Shown: in pieces, positions 7,882 to 16,802 of the stretch
Position numbering within the stretch: position 1 is the first letter of the stretch
Layout of the letters: each line of letters starts with the position of its first letter
DNA from: Ramlibacter tataouinensis TTB310
Lineage (GTDB): Bacteria > Pseudomonadota > Gammaproteobacteria > Burkholderiales > Burkholderiaceae_C
Reading direction: 5' to 3'
Length of the DNA stretch: 64,000 bases
Assembly (NCBI RefSeq): GCF_000215705.1
Contig: NC_015677.1
Coordinates: 1,128,001 to 1,192,000 of the forward strand
Position numbers and translations under genes: made by a program
The notes under the pieces: model-generated
What the model was told of the DNA's origin: nothing
Databases searched by the model: none
Seen by the model: only the letters and a program-made list of their open reading frames with translations

Positions 7882-8886
7882 ATGCGCGTCCTGATCGTCA
7901 AACTGTCATCGCTTGGCGACGTGGTCCATGCCATGCCGGCGGTGCAGGACATCCGCCGCGCGCGGCCCGACGCGGTGATCGACTGGGTGGTGGAGCAGGG
8001 TTTCGCGCCGCTGGTGCAGCGCTGCGAGGGCGTTGCGCGGGTCATTCCCTGCGAGCTGCGGCGCTGGCGCAAGTCGGCCCTGTCGCGCCAGACTCGGCAC
8101 GAATGGCGCGCTTTCCGCGAGGCGCTGCAGCACGAGGCCTATGACGCCGTCATCGACCTGCAGGGCCTGACCAAGTCGGCCCTGGTGGCGCACACCGCGC
8201 GGCTCGCGCCCGGCGGCAAGCGCTACGCGCTGGCCAACCAGACCGAGGGCTCGGGCTACGAGGCGCCCACCCGCTGGGTGGCCGACGTGGCGGTGCGCGT
8301 CGAAACGCGCATCCATGCGGTGGACCGTTCGCGCCAGCTGTGCGCGCGGGCCCTGGGCTACACGCCCGGGCCGGCCGAGCACTTCGGGCTGCTGGCCCGC
8401 GGCGCTGCCGGCAGTGCCGCGGGGCAGGAGGTCGCGCTGGTCCACGGCACCTCGCGCGACGACAAGCTCTGGCCCGAGGCCCACTGGGTCGCCCTGGGGC
8501 GCCGCCTGGCGAGCGCCGGCTTCGCCCTCGGCCTGCCGCATGGCAGCGAGGCGGAGCGCGCGCGCAGCGAGCGGCTGGCCGCCGCGCTGGGCGCCGCCGC
8601 CCGCGTCTGGCCGCGGCTGGACCTGGGCCTGCTCGCCGACCGGCTGGCCGGCTGCGCCGGCGTGGTCGGCGTGGACAGCGGCCTGTCGCACGTGGCCACC
8701 GCGCTGGACCGGCCGCACGTGCAGGTCTACAACTTCGACACCGCCTGGCGCACCGGCCCGGTGGGCCGCCCCCGGCAGGTCGCCGTCTACGCCGCGCCCA
8801 CGCCGGCGGTGGACGCGGTGTGGCAGGCCTGGCAGACCGTCCACGGCGCCGCAGGCGCCGGGGTGGGCGGCGCGCAAGCCCTGTGA
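7882..8886 (+). CDS. waaC: LPS heptosyltransferase I
   Basis: The 334-residue GT9 glycosyltransferase adds the first heptose to Kdo2-lipid A on the cytoplasmic side of the inner membrane. The N-terminus MRVLIVKLSSLGDVVHAMPA and the VDSGLSHVATALDRP segment, where nucleotide-sugar is bound, are characteristic of RfaC/WaaC. The LVHGTSRDDKLWP loop also fits. The ATG at 7882 begins the conserved start. Its stop overlaps the GTG start of waaA (GTGA, 8883-8886), so the two inner-core enzymes are translated together. Confidence 0.93.
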   Translation: MRVLIVKLSSLGDVVHAMPAVQDIRRARPDAVIDWVVEQGFAPLVQRCEGVARVIPCELRRWRKSALSRQTRHEWRAFREALQHEAYDAVIDLQGLTKSALVAHTARLAPGGKRYALANQTEGSGYEAPTRWVADVAVRVETRIHAVDRSRQLCARALGYTPGPAEHFGLLARGAAGSAAGQEVALVHGTSRDDKLWPEAHWVALGRRLASAGFALGLPHGSEAERARSERLAAALGAAARVWPRLDLGLLADRLAGCAGVVGVDSGLSHVATALDRPHVQVYNFDTAWRTGPVGRPRQVAVYAAPTPAVDAVWQAWQTVHGAAGAGVGGAQAL

Positions 8887-10193
8887 TCCGCGCGCTGTAC
8901 TCGCTGGTGATGAGCGGCGCGCAGCCCCTGCTGCGGCGCAAGCTGCGCCGGCGCGGCGAGGCCGAGCCGGGCTACCTGGAGGCCGTCGACGAGCGCTTCG
9001 GCCGTTACAGCGGCCCGGCCCGGCCCGGAGCGCTGTGGATCCATGCCGTGTCCCTGGGCGAGACGCGCGCCGCCGCCATCCTGGTCGGCGCGCTGCGCCG
9101 GCGCGAGCCGGGCCTGCGCCTGCTGCTGACGCACGGCACCGCCACCGGCCGGGCCGAGGGCGCGCGCCTGCTGCGCGAGGGCGACACCCAGGCCTGGCTG
9201 CCCTGGGACACGCCGGGGGCGGTGGCGCGCTTCCTCGACCACTTCCGGCCCTGCGCCGGCGCGCTGATGGAGACCGAGGTCTGGCCCAACCTCACCGCCG
9301 CCTGCGCCCGGCGCGGCGTCCCGCTGGCGCTGGCCAACGCGCGGCTGTCGGCCAAGTCGCTGGGCCAGGCCCTGCGCATCGCGGCGCTGGCCCGACCCGC
9401 GTACGGCGCCCTGGCGGCGGTGTGGGCGCAGACCGAAGCCGACGCCCAGCGCCTGGCGCAGGTCGGCGCGCGCGTGAGCGGCGTCTTCGGCAACCTGAAG
9501 TTCGACGCCCAGCCCGATGCCGCCCTGCTGGACCGGGGCCGGGCCTGGCGCCAGGCCCTGGGACAGCCGGTGGTGATGTTCGCCAGCTCGCGCGAGGGCG
9601 AGGAGGCGGAGTTCTTCCGCGTCCTGCAGGCGGATCGGGAGCTGGCCCACGCCGGCCGGGCGCGGGGCGCCATCGACGCCACGGCGCCCGGGGTGCGCTG
9701 GCTGGTGGTGCCGCGCCATCCCCAGCGCTTCGACGAGGTGGCGGCGCTGGCGGCACAGGCCGGCTTTCGCGTCTCGCGGCGCAGCGGCTGGTCCGACCTG
9801 GCGGGCCCCGCCGACGCTGCCGAGATCTGGATCGGCGACTCGCTGGGCGAGATGCCGCTGTACTACGGCCTGGCCGATGTCGCCCTGCTGGGCGGCAGCT
9901 TCGCGCCGCTGGGCGGGCAGAACCTGATCGAGGCCGCGGCCTGCGGCTGCCCCGTGGTCATGGGCCCGCACACCTTCAACTTCGCCGAGGCGGCGCAGCT
10001 GGCCGAAGCCGCCGGCGCGGCCGTGCGGGTGGGCTCGATGGACGACGGCGTGCGCCAGGCCGCCGACCTGCTGGCCGGCACCGGGCGCCCCGCGGCCAGC
10101 GCACAGGCCGCGCTGGCCTTCGCCGGGGCCCACCGCGGTGCGGCCGAGCGGACCGCGCGGGCGTTGCTGGAACTGGCGGCACCCAGGCCATGA
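8883..10193 (+). CDS. waaA: 3-deoxy-D-manno-octulosonic acid (Kdo) transferase
   Basis: This 436-residue GT30 enzyme attaches Kdo to lipid A precursor. Family landmarks are WIHAVSLGETRAA near the N-terminus, the METEVWPNL motif, the NARLSAKS segment and the C-terminal APLGGQNLIEAAACGCPVVMGPHTFNF. A membrane-tethering N-terminal helix is weak but present (ALYSLVMSGAQPLL). A GTG start overlapping the waaC stop is chosen; an in-frame ATG nine codons later would shorten the N-terminal helix. Terminated by the hairpin at 10199-10225. Confidence 0.93.
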   Translation: MIRALYSLVMSGAQPLLRRKLRRRGEAEPGYLEAVDERFGRYSGPARPGALWIHAVSLGETRAAAILVGALRRREPGLRLLLTHGTATGRAEGARLLREGDTQAWLPWDTPGAVARFLDHFRPCAGALMETEVWPNLTAACARRGVPLALANARLSAKSLGQALRIAALARPAYGALAAVWAQTEADAQRLAQVGARVSGVFGNLKFDAQPDAALLDRGRAWRQALGQPVVMFASSREGEEAEFFRVLQADRELAHAGRARGAIDATAPGVRWLVVPRHPQRFDEVAALAAQAGFRVSRRSGWSDLAGPADAAEIWIGDSLGEMPLYYGLADVALLGGSFAPLGGQNLIEAAACGCPVVMGPHTFNFAEAAQLAEAAGAAVRVGSMDDGVRQAADLLAGTGRPAASAQAALAFAGAHRGAAERTARALLELAAPRP

Positions 10194-10242
10194 AAAAAGG
10201 CGGCGCAGGCCCCGCCTGCGCCGCCCACGGTACGGGGCTTTT
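10193..10242. terminator. Bidirectional intrinsic terminator
   Basis: A perfect 12-bp stem (10199-10210 with 10214-10225, 3-nt loop) stands between the waaA stop and the stop of the convergent glycoside hydrolase gene. Six A residues at 10193-10198 give a U run for the minus-strand transcript. A T-rich stretch (CTTTTCTT) downstream serves the plus strand less well. Confidence 0.85.
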
Positions 10243-10244
10243 CT

Positions 10245-12356
10245 TCAGTTGAACTGCGCGTCCTGCGGCGCCAGCTCAATCCAGTCGATATCGAGCGGCT
10301 CGCCGTCCTTGCTCAGGGTGATGACGTTGGTCCCGCTGGGCAGCGCCGTGGTGAGCAGCTTGAGCCAATGCCAGTTGCCTGACGTGCCGCCATGGGCCAC
10401 GGTGTGCGAAACACCGTTGAGCACCATGGTCAGGTTCTGCGGCACCTGGGCGCGGTAGCCGATACGGATGGCGTAGGTGCCTGCAGCCACGTTGGGGAAA
10501 GTCGCCGTAAGCCGGTTGCTGCCCGTGGTGAAGGGGCCCACGTAGCCGGTGCCGTCGTAGCCTGGCACGTCCGTCCTGACGGATGCGCCCGTGCCGCTGA
10601 CCGCGGCGTTCTCCGCCTGGATCCGCTTGGTGACCGGCAGGCTGGCGGGCGTGCCGCCGGAGGGGACGATCTCGAAAGCGTCAACGGCCATCCACCCCCA
10701 CTCCTTGCGGAAACCAACCGTGTTGGTGCCGGCGGCCAGGGGCACGCCGCTGAGGGTCTTGTAGCCCCACGGGCTGCCGGTGCCGGGGAAGCTGTGGCTC
10801 TGCGGCCTGCCGTTCACAAGCACCTCGTTGTACTGCAGGCCGCCGGAGTTGTAGCGGATGCGCAGGTCGTAGGTGCCGGCGGCCACGTTCGTGAAAGCGA
10901 CCTGCACGGAGTCGCCGTCATTCGCAAAGGGACCGACGAAGCCGGAGCCCTCGTAACCCGCATGGTTGGCGTTCACCGTCACGTTCCCTGTCAGCGTCCC
11001 GTTCTCTGCCTGGATCTTGCTGCCGGACGGCACGGCGGCGGGCGCCGTCGGGTTCCACCAGTTGCCCGATGCCACGATCATGGGGATCAGCATCAGCTCC
11101 GCCTCGTAGTAGGTGGCCTGGAACTGCTGCGCCGAGAACGTCCACAGGCTGTTGAGGAAAGGCTGCAGGCTGCTGTCGACGATGGCGCCGGCCAGCATGG
11201 GGCCGATGGTGCCCTTGGGGTACCAGTTGTTCAGGTAGGGCCGGTAGTAGCAGGTGCCGAGCTGGCCGGCCAGGGTGTAGCCGATGGCCGTCTTGCCCGG
11301 ATCGCCGCCGGTGTCGGCGACGAAGAAGTTCATCATCTTCAGCACGATGGCGCGAACGCGGTTGTCGCCGGAGAAGACGTAGTCCGTGCCGAAGCGCCAC
11401 GGGTTGCGCTGCGCATTCGCGAAGTAGTCACCGTCGGTGGCGGTGCCGTCTCCCATGGCCTGCGTGCAGGCCACGGACCCGGGGCTGGGCGCCGGCGAGC
11501 TGTCGGTGTACTTGATGAAATCGGGCTGCAAGCCCGCCGCCGGTGAGTAGCCGGCGATGACCTGCTCCAGCAGCAGCAACTGCTTGTCGACCACCAGGTC
11601 CCAGAACGCATCGCCCGTGGCCTGCCGGAAAGCGCGGAAGTGGCCGAACATGAAGTCGGAAGTACGCGAGGTGTTTTCCGTGGGCCGCCCGCGCAGGCGC
11701 CCGTCGGAATAGGTGCTCCAGGCCTTGAGCGCGTTGATGGTCCTGATCGCCTCCTGCCGGTAGTTCCATGCGCCGGCGGAGCCCCACTGGCGGTCGGCCA
11801 TCAGCAGCGCCATGGCGATGTCCAGGTCGCCGTCGGTGGCGGGCCACCGGCCGTACTGGGGGCCGGTGTGCGAGCCGTCCGGCATCAGCGTCCATTCCAT
11901 CAGGTAGGGCCAATGCGAGGCGTAGCGGTTGTAGCCGTCGTCGTGGTAGTTGGCCAGTCCGTCGGCCGGGCGGGCCCGGGCGGTGGTCAGCAGGCCGTCG
12001 AAGATCTGCTGCGCTTCGGTATCCGCGCCGGCCATCAGCACGGCGATCAGCATGCCGTAGCCGATGCCTTCGGACACCGTGAGCCGCTCGGGCGTGGGCG
12101 AGTCGCTGAACTTGACGGCCATGCCGCCCGGGATGGTGGGGATGCTGCGCGCCAGGCGCTGCGTCTTCCACATCTGGTACTTGTCGCGGATGGTCTGGTC
12201 CATCTGCGCGGCGGTCTGGTTGTTCACCTTCACGCCATGCGGATAGGGATCGAGACGGGCGCCGAAGGGATAGGACGGCGGTGCGGCGTGCACCGATGCA
12301 CCGGCCAGGGCCAGGGCGAGCGACAGCAATGCCGCTGTCTTGCAAAGCGGATTCAT
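10245..12356 (-). CDS. Secreted glycoside hydrolase family 8 with two carbohydrate-binding modules
   Basis: The 703-residue protein has a signal peptide (about 1-24) and a GH8 catalytic domain (about 30-430). It then has two beta-sandwich modules (about 445-565 and 575-695) of CBM6/CBM35 type, each opening with the KIQAEN or RIQAEN segment. GH8 signs are SEGIGYGM (95-102, probable acid Glu96) and ATDGDLDIAMALLMADRQW (173-191), the family signature. GH8 enzymes are endoglucanases, chitosanases, xylanases or licheninases by an inverting mechanism; the substrate is not determined. Because it is exported, it may act on a surface or environmental glucan. Upstream is an AT-richer region. Confidence 0.88.
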   Translation of the reverse strand: MNPLCKTAALLSLALALAGASVHAAPPSYPFGARLDPYPHGVKVNNQTAAQMDQTIRDKYQMWKTQRLARSIPTIPGGMAVKFSDSPTPERLTVSEGIGYGMLIAVLMAGADTEAQQIFDGLLTTARARPADGLANYHDDGYNRYASHWPYLMEWTLMPDGSHTGPQYGRWPATDGDLDIAMALLMADRQWGSAGAWNYRQEAIRTINALKAWSTYSDGRLRGRPTENTSRTSDFMFGHFRAFRQATGDAFWDLVVDKQLLLLEQVIAGYSPAAGLQPDFIKYTDSSPAPSPGSVACTQAMGDGTATDGDYFANAQRNPWRFGTDYVFSGDNRVRAIVLKMMNFFVADTGGDPGKTAIGYTLAGQLGTCYYRPYLNNWYPKGTIGPMLAGAIVDSSLQPFLNSLWTFSAQQFQATYYEAELMLIPMIVASGNWWNPTAPAAVPSGSKIQAENGTLTGNVTVNANHAGYEGSGFVGPFANDGDSVQVAFTNVAAGTYDLRIRYNSGGLQYNEVLVNGRPQSHSFPGTGSPWGYKTLSGVPLAAGTNTVGFRKEWGWMAVDAFEIVPSGGTPASLPVTKRIQAENAAVSGTGASVRTDVPGYDGTGYVGPFTTGSNRLTATFPNVAAGTYAIRIGYRAQVPQNLTMVLNGVSHTVAHGGTSGNWHWLKLLTTALPSGTNVITLSKDGEPLDIDWIELAPQDAQFN

Positions 12357-12904
12357 AAGAGTCCTTCGTGAAAGGTTGTGGTGGTTCTTCTGGTCCCTGG
12401 GCCTCCCGGGCCCCAGGGGGTTTCACGAGCCTCGGCTGCATGCGACATCGAGGGCTCGGCGGCGTCGGGCACGGTTTCCCGAAGACGTGTCAGCACCCGC
12501 GCGGCGGCGCGCGCGGCAGATGGATCAGCATGAGCTCCTCCCTACGGACGAGCCAAGCATGCTTCAGGAATCCTATGCCGTCAAAGCTGAGCTTGAAAAC
12601 GATGGACTACGCCGCCGCAAGTTTGGAAAACCTTCTCCCGCATGCGGCCGGCCATGTACTTTCTGTTTTTCCTTATTCAGAGAAGAAAGTCACGGTCCGG
12701 CGACGAAGTGGATGCCTCTTCCAGCGGCGGCGGAGCACCGCCTTGCTCATCAATCTGAGGCGGACAACCTTTGCCGACCAGTACTGCGCGCCAGACGCTG
12801 AGCTTGCAAGCGCCTTATTACTGCTGTTGCAGATGGAGAAACCTGTTCACATGTGCAATCCCAACAATGTACTTCCCGTTTCTAAATATTCAGGGAGATA
12901 AGTG
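12357..12904. other. 548-bp intergenic region of lower GC
   Basis: Frames crossing this stretch lack homologous-looking sequence and typical codon use, so I call no gene. Next to the GH8 start is an imperfect stem in the leader: CGTGAAA (12367-12373) with TTTCACG (12421-12427) around CCCTGGG/CCCAGGG (12395-12401 and 12412-12418). From about 12580 to 12900 base composition falls well below the neighbours. A 15-bp sequence, ACGAAGTGGATGCCT, occurs at 12703-12717 and again at 12917-12931, inside the start of the lipoprotein gene. The region probably holds both divergent promoters. Confidence 0.5.
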
Positions 12905-14314
12905 ATGGTTCTTTCCACGAAGTGGATGCCTGTTGTCGGCTTTTTGTTTGCGCTGGCTGCCTGCGGCGGTGGCGGTAGTAGTGGCGGTGGCGAATCCGCC
13001 AGCGGCAGTGCCAGCGGCACCGGCGTGGTGACCGTCGGCGGTGGCGAGACCGGAGGCGGCGGCAGCACCGGAAGTGATACGCCGCCCACGGCTGAGTGGG
13101 TCGGCTCCGTCATGGTGGGCGATCAGGCGGGGGACCAGACCACGCCGGGGATTGCGCGCCTGAGTTCAGGCGAGTCGGTCGTGGTGTGGACGGCGGCCGA
13201 CCGCACCATCCGCGCGCGCCGCTACAACGACGCCGGCGCGACCGTGGGCGCCGAGATCGTGGCCAACACCGGCACCGCACCGGCTTTGGCAGCCGGCGTT
13301 GCCGCCCTGGCCAATGGGGGCTTCGTGGTCACCTGGATGGCGCAGGACGGCACGACTCCGTCACGCACCGGCACCCACGAGTACCCGCTGATGAACGTCT
13401 ACGCCAAGCGGTTCGACAGCACGGGCGAGCCCGTCGGTCCGCAGATCAAGCTGAGCAATGAGAGCAGTTATTACTTCTCGCAGGTGGTTCCTGTCGCGCT
13501 CGCCGACGGCGGCTATGTCGTCGTCTGGGCCTGGGATGTGGCATTTCCCGACATGCCCTACTACGGCGGGCCATCGCTGCGCCTGCGCAAGGTGGATGCA
13601 GCCGGCAATCCGGCCTCGCCGGAGCAGCCGGTGGACGCGCAATATGACGGGACTGCAGTGCGCTTCTCGGCCGCACCGATGGCCGACGGAGGGTTCATCG
13701 TGTTCTGGCAAGGTAGGTCGTATTCCCGTATCGACGCACCCAGTGGTGTGCGCCTGTCGCGGTTCGATGCCACGGCCACGCTGACAGGGCCCACAAGGAC
13801 GCTGGATGGATCGGGTACCGGGGGTTTTGACGTGGCGAGTACCGCCTACAACCCTGCCATAGCGACCCTGCGAGACGGCGGCTATGTGCTGGCGTGGCAG
13901 AGCGGCGATTCGCTGGTGATGCAGCGCTTCAATGCCGCGGGGACTGCGGCGACCTCGAAGCAGCCTCTCGGGCCGCGGATTGCCCCGACGGGATACGGGA
14001 GCGCTCCCCCGATGGCCCACCCGATGCTGGCGGCGCTGAGCAATGGAGGGTTCGTGGTGGCATGGCACATCCGAGAAGATGCCTATCCGGCCGTCACCTA
14101 CCGATTCAGCGCCAGGCGCTTCGACGCCAGCGGCGCTGCAGCAGGCGAGACCCTTCCGCTGGGTTCGTACACTACCGCTTCGGAAAACCTTGGGCCGGGT
14201 CGGGTGGGGTGCCCGTGCAGCGCCGCTGCACCCAGCAGCAATGGCCACTTTTTCCTCGTGAGCCAGTGGCATGACGCCGCGACCGGCTGGGACATCCGCC
14301 TGACGCGCCAGTAG
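12905..14314 (+). CDS. Lipoprotein with propeller-like GGFVVxW repeats
   Basis: The 469-residue protein has a lipoprotein signal ending in LFALAAC (Cys20), then a Gly/Ser linker (about 21-60). At least five repeat units follow, each with a core like NGGFVVTW, DGGYVVVW, DGGFIVFW, DGGYVLAW or NGGFVVAW, followed by a [K/M]RF[D/N] strand. Such repeats form beta-propeller-like folds in surface and calcium-binding proteins. The ATG at 12905 has AGGGAG 7 nt upstream; the GTG three bases earlier is less likely. The function is unknown. A role in surface binding beside the secreted hydrolase is only a suggestion. Confidence 0.8.
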   Translation: MVLSTKWMPVVGFLFALAACGGGGSSGGGESASGSASGTGVVTVGGGETGGGGSTGSDTPPTAEWVGSVMVGDQAGDQTTPGIARLSSGESVVVWTAADRTIRARRYNDAGATVGAEIVANTGTAPALAAGVAALANGGFVVTWMAQDGTTPSRTGTHEYPLMNVYAKRFDSTGEPVGPQIKLSNESSYYFSQVVPVALADGGYVVVWAWDVAFPDMPYYGGPSLRLRKVDAAGNPASPEQPVDAQYDGTAVRFSAAPMADGGFIVFWQGRSYSRIDAPSGVRLSRFDATATLTGPTRTLDGSGTGGFDVASTAYNPAIATLRDGGYVLAWQSGDSLVMQRFNAAGTAATSKQPLGPRIAPTGYGSAPPMAHPMLAALSNGGFVVAWHIREDAYPAVTYRFSARRFDASGAAAGETLPLGSYTTASENLGPGRVGCPCSAAAPSSNGHFFLVSQWHDAATGWDIRLTRQ

Positions 14315-14323
14315 CGCCTCCCA

Positions 14324-14350
14324 CCGCGCGGCGCACCAGCCGCCGCGCGG
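14324..14350. terminator. Hairpin between convergent genes
   Basis: A perfect 10-bp GC-only stem (14324-14333 with 14341-14350, 7-nt loop) lies between the lipoprotein stop and the TolC stop. No T run follows on either strand, so its strength as an intrinsic terminator is uncertain. Confidence 0.5.
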
Positions 14351-14360
14351 CGCCAGCGCC

Positions 14361-15710
14361 TCAGCGCACCACCAAAGCGTTCAGCCGCGCCAGGTCCTGC
14401 TCGGTCAGCGTGCCGTTGGCCTGGCGCAGGCGCAAGGTGCCCAGCAGCACGTTGTAGCGGGCCTGGGCCAGGTCGCGCTTGGTCTGGAACAGCTGGCTCT
14501 GGGCGTTGAGCACGTCGATGTTGATGCGCACGCCCACCTGGTAGCCCAGGCGGTTGGCCTCCAGCGCGCTCTGGCTGGAGGCCTCGGCTGCCTCCAGCGC
14601 GCGCACCTGGCCCTGGCCCGAGACCACGCCGAAGTACGCGGTGCGGGTGGCCTGCGCCACGTTGCGCCGCGCGGCCTCCAGGTCGGCCTGGGCGCGCTGT
14701 TCCAGCGCCAGGGTCTCGCGGATGCGGTTCTGGGTGGCGAAGCCGGCGAACAGCGGCAGGTTGAAGGCGATGCCGACCTGCCCCGTGTTGCTGCGCGAGG
14801 CCCCCGCGAAGGTGGTGCTGCCGCTGGGGTTGCGGTTGAGGTTGTAGCTGGCCTGCAAGTCCACCGTCGGCTTGTGGCCGGCCTCGGCCTTCTCGGTCTC
14901 CAGCTCGGCGATCTCGCGCGCGATGCGGGCCTGCTGGATCTGCGGGCTGGCCTGCTCGGACTGCTGGACCCAGGCGCTGACGTCGTCGGGCTGCGGGGCC
15001 GGCAGCACCAGCGGGGTGGCCAGCGGCACCGGCTGCGCGTCGTCCTTGCCGACCAGGGTGTCCAGCGCCAGCCGGTGCACGCGCAGGTCATTCTCGGCGG
15101 CGATCTCCTGCGCCGTCACCAGGTCGAAGCGCGCCTGCGCCTCGCGGGTGTCGGTGATGGTGGCGGTGCCGACCTCGAAGTTGCGCCGGGCCGAGGCCAG
15201 CTGCTCGGCCACCGCGGTCTTTTGCGCGCGCACGAAGGCCAGCGTGTCCTGCGCCGCCAGCACGTCGAAGTAGGCCTGGCTCACGCGGATGATCAGGTCC
15301 TGGTTGGCCGCCGTGAGCTGGGCGCCGGCCAGCTCGGCCTGGCGCTTGCCCTGCTCCCAGGTGGCGAAGTTGGCCGGGCGGTACAGCGGCTGCGAGGCCG
15401 ACAGCGTCGCGTTGCGGTTGTTGAAGCCGCGGTCGGTCTCGACACCGCCCACGGTGCTGTCGAACTGGGTGCGGTTGACGCCGGCCGACAGGCCGGCCTG
15501 CGGCAGGATGCCCGCGCGCGCCTGCTCGGCCCGGTGCAGGTTGGCGTCGTACTGGGCACGGGCCGACTGCCAGGTGGCGTCGTAGCCGCGGGCCGCTTCG
15601 TACAGCTCCAGCAGCGTCTGCGCCCGGACCGGGGCGGCGAGGAGGGTCGCGCCCAGCAGCGCCAGCGGCACCGGCGAGAAGCGGGGAAGGGGCCGCGGCA
15701 GCGGGGTCAT
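14361..15710 (-). CDS. TolC family outer-membrane efflux channel
   Basis: The 449-residue protein has a signal peptide (about 1-30) and the two-fold repeated coiled-coil and strand pattern of outer-membrane factors, beginning TLLELYEAARGYDATWQ and later GVRINIDVLNAQSQLFQTKRDLAQARYNVL. It would form a trimeric channel for type I secretion or RND efflux. Length matches TolC. It is the last gene of the PCMT, rhodanese, TolC series on the minus strand, an order I recall as common in Burkholderiales. The TetR regulator farther upstream may control the set. Confidence 0.9.
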   Translation of the reverse strand: MTPLPRPLPRFSPVPLALLGATLLAAPVRAQTLLELYEAARGYDATWQSARAQYDANLHRAEQARAGILPQAGLSAGVNRTQFDSTVGGVETDRGFNNRNATLSASQPLYRPANFATWEQGKRQAELAGAQLTAANQDLIIRVSQAYFDVLAAQDTLAFVRAQKTAVAEQLASARRNFEVGTATITDTREAQARFDLVTAQEIAAENDLRVHRLALDTLVGKDDAQPVPLATPLVLPAPQPDDVSAWVQQSEQASPQIQQARIAREIAELETEKAEAGHKPTVDLQASYNLNRNPSGSTTFAGASRSNTGQVGIAFNLPLFAGFATQNRIRETLALEQRAQADLEAARRNVAQATRTAYFGVVSGQGQVRALEAAEASSQSALEANRLGYQVGVRINIDVLNAQSQLFQTKRDLAQARYNVLLGTLRLRQANGTLTEQDLARLNALVVR

Positions 15711-15728
15711 GGTGCTCCTTGGGGTGGG

Positions 15729-16067
15729 TCAGTAGCGCGGCACGCCGGCGTCGCGCTCGGCCGACCAGGCGTCGATGCCGCCGGCGATGTTGGCGACCTG
15801 GCCGAAGCCCTGCTGCGCCAGGAACATCGCCACCCGCTGGCTGCGCGCGCCGTGGTGGCACAGGCAGGCGACCGGCCGCTGCGGGTCCAGCTCGCCCAGC
15901 CGTGCCGGCACCTGCCCCATGGGGATGGTCACCAGGTCGAAGCCCTGGGGCCGCACGGACGCCGCGCGCAGCTCGCCCGCCTCGCGCACGTCCAGCACCA
16001 CCGGGGCCTGCCCGGCGTGCCGCTGCAGCCAGGCGTCGAGTTCGCCGGGGCGCACCTGTTCGATCAT
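15729..16067 (-). CDS. Single-domain rhodanese-like protein
   Basis: This 112-residue protein is one rhodanese domain. The active-site loop is CHHGARS (Cys70), matching the C-x-x-G-x-R-S persulfide cradle, and VVLDVREAGE carries the conserved Asp-Val-Arg. Such proteins transfer sulfane sulfur or act in thiol chemistry in the cytoplasm; the acceptor is unknown. It lies 16 nt after the methyltransferase gene and 18 nt before tolC in one operon. Confidence 0.9.
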   Translation of the reverse strand: MIEQVRPGELDAWLQRHAGQAPVVLDVREAGELRAASVRPQGFDLVTIPMGQVPARLGELDPQRPVACLCHHGARSQRVAMFLAQQGFGQVANIAGGIDAWSAERDAGVPRY

Positions 16068-16083
16068 GCTGTTGCCTGCCGTA

Positions 16084-16764
16084 TCAGAAATGGAAGCGCG
16101 ACGGCTCGGGGAAGTTCAGCAGGCGCGGCGCCACCGTGTCCCAGCGCTGCACCGTCGTGTAGGTGGTCTCGCCGGTGCGCGTGATCAGCGTGGCGCGCAT
16201 CACCGGCTCGCTGCCGACGATGGCACCCAGGCGGCCGCCCACCTTCAGCTGCAGCAGCAGGGCCTGCGGCACCTCGGCCACCGAGCCGCTGAGCAGGATG
16301 ACATCGAACGGGCCCTCGGCGGCCAGGCCGCGCGAGCCATCGGCCTCGCGCACGTCCACCTGGGTGATGCCCGCGCGCTGCAGGTTGGTCCGCGCCATGG
16401 CGGCCAGCTGCGGGTCGATCTCCAGCGTGATGACGCGCTGCGCGCGGCCGGCCAGCAGGGCGGCCATGTAGCCCGAACCGGCGCCGACCTCCAGCACCTT
16501 GTCGTGGCGCTGCGGGTTCACGTCCTGCAGCAACCGGGCTTCCACCTTGGGCGCCAGCATGCAGCGGCCGCTGGCCAGGGCCTGCTCGGCCGGGGAGGCC
16601 AGCGGGATTTCCATGTCGACGAAGGCCAGGGCGCGGTGCGCCGGCGGCACGAAGTCTTCGCGCCGCACCTCGGCCAGCAGCTCCAGCACGTCGGGATCGA
16701 GCACGTCCCAGGGGCGGATCTGCTGCTCGATCATGTTGAAGCGGGCTTGTTCGAGGGAGTTCAT
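16084..16764 (-). CDS. Protein-L-isoaspartate O-methyltransferase-like protein
   Basis: The 226-residue protein has the PCMT fold: N-terminal MIEQQIRPWDVLD and REDFVP, a SAM-binding loop LEVGAGSGYMAALLA, and later EADGSRGL and DVILLSGSV. Classical PCMT repairs isoaspartyl residues. Homologues located beside tolC form a subgroup whose substrate has not, to my knowledge, been settled. The ATG at 16764 directly precedes conserved sequence; the longer frame runs into the palindromic element. The gene heads the operon with rhodanese and TolC. Confidence 0.85.
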   Translation of the reverse strand: MNSLEQARFNMIEQQIRPWDVLDPDVLELLAEVRREDFVPPAHRALAFVDMEIPLASPAEQALASGRCMLAPKVEARLLQDVNPQRHDKVLEVGAGSGYMAALLAGRAQRVITLEIDPQLAAMARTNLQRAGITQVDVREADGSRGLAAEGPFDVILLSGSVAEVPQALLLQLKVGGRLGAIVGSEPVMRATLITRTGETTYTTVQRWDTVAPRLLNFPEPSRFHF

Positions 16765-16802
16765 GTCTTGGGAAGGGATTCGCGGTCGGGACAAACGGAC
16801 GA

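Noticed and set aside
12340..12901. Two overlapping plus-strand frames in the low-GC gap
   Set aside because: No RBS, no homologous sequence and no codon bias typical of the neighbours.
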